The notes beneath the pieces were generated by a model, which saw nothing but the letters and a program-made list of their open reading frames with translations, did no database searches and was not told the origin of the DNA. Positions 63,770 to 64,000 of a stretch of DNA of 64,000 nt are shown here, piece after piece. How positions within the stretch are numbered: the stretch's first letter is position 1; each line of letters begins with the position of its first letter. The position numbers and the translations under genes are program-made. This DNA is from Sphingomonas sanxanigenens DSM 19645 = NX02 (GTDB taxonomy: Bacteria > Pseudomonadota > Alphaproteobacteria > Sphingomonadales > Sphingomonadaceae): contig NZ_CP006644.1 in assembly GCF_000512205.2 (NCBI RefSeq), positions 5,036,501 through 5,100,500 on the forward strand, in the 5' to 3' direction.

Positions 63770-64000
63770 TTAGATCTTGCCGACGAGGTCGAGCGACGGC
63801 GCGAGCGTCTCGGCGCCTTCCTGCCACTTGGCGGGGCAGACCTCACCCGGGTGCGAAGCGACATACTGCGCGGCCTTCACCTTGCGCAGCAGTTCGGTCG
63901 CGTCGCGGCCGATGCCGCCGGCGGTGATCTCGACGATCTGGATGTTGCCTTCCGGATCGACGACGAAGGTGCCGCGGTCGGCCAGGCCGGCTTCCTCGAT
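63770..64000 (-). CDS. ahpC: alkyl hydroperoxide reductase subunit C (C-terminal part)
   Basis: The last 76 residues of a typical 2-Cys peroxiredoxin. The reading begins [20 protein letters not shown] and includes the resolving cysteine in [13 protein letters not shown], ending LDLVGKI. The peroxidatic cysteine lies outside the window. It precedes ahpF, its reductase, in the usual order. Confidence 0.93.
   Translation of the reverse strand: MEEAGLADRGTFVVDPEGNIQIVEITAGGIGRDATELLRKVKAAQYVASHPGEVCPAKWQEGAETLAPSLDLVGKI

Overview
The window looks like chromosomal DNA of a sphingomonad (Alphaproteobacteria, Sphingomonadaceae). This rests on very high GC, the marker families present (DUF2842, DUF4142, a dciA-DsbA-DsbA-smc run, TamA/TamB, a CDC48-type AAA ATPase), the zapA / 6S RNA / 5-formyl-THF cyclo-ligase order, and many short GC-rich palindromes between genes. 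I see no prophage, transposase, CRISPR array or plasmid function. Genus and species cannot be fixed from reading alone.

Layout. 1-6.0 kb: small exported proteins, an AI-2E-family permease, two identical tRNA-Asp genes, a DUF4142 lipoprotein, and a minus-strand block zapA - 6S RNA - cyclo-ligase - DUF2842. 6.2-11 kb: central carbon genes tkt, gap, a MOSC-domain gene, pgk. 11-14.4 kb: a phospholipid N-methyltransferase-like gene, an ABM monooxygenase and a CDC48-like ATPase. 14.4-15 kb: a 530-base non-coding region with two tandem, near-identical small RNA genes. 15-21 kb: LysR regulator, nudC, serine hydrolase, mutY, dciA and two DsbA-like thioredoxin-fold proteins. 21-24.6 kb: smc, interrupted by a one-base frameshift. 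24.7-35.3 kb: isocitrate lyase, YjbQ, BrkB/YihY, tamA and tamB.

35.4-49.5 kb is an exopolysaccharide / surface-glycan locus. It holds a four-gene minus-strand operon (pyruvyl transferase, F420-hydrogenase-beta-like Fe-S protein, GT2, OafA-type acyltransferase with SGNH domain), a Wzy-like polymerase/ligase with a 2OG-Fe(II) oxygenase, a second acyltransferase, another GT2, an MBOAT + SGNH O-acylation pair, and a polysaccharide-lyase-fold protein. It ends beside tRNA-Pro. 50-64 kb returns to housekeeping and stress genes: catalase, mgtE, cyclophilin, comEC, gltX, citrate synthase, a DUF4331/TPR set, ahpF and the end of ahpC.

The most unusual signal links two regions. A palindrome of the form TTTCGCA-N2-TGCGAAA (some copies imperfect) sits in the same position over the -35 element of both small RNA promoters and of two exopolysaccharide operons. 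This suggests a shared regulator. The small RNAs are predicted to be 63 nt each, with an identical 30-nt 5' part carrying a CCUCUCCU anti-Shine-Dalgarno-like segment. I do not recognise the family.
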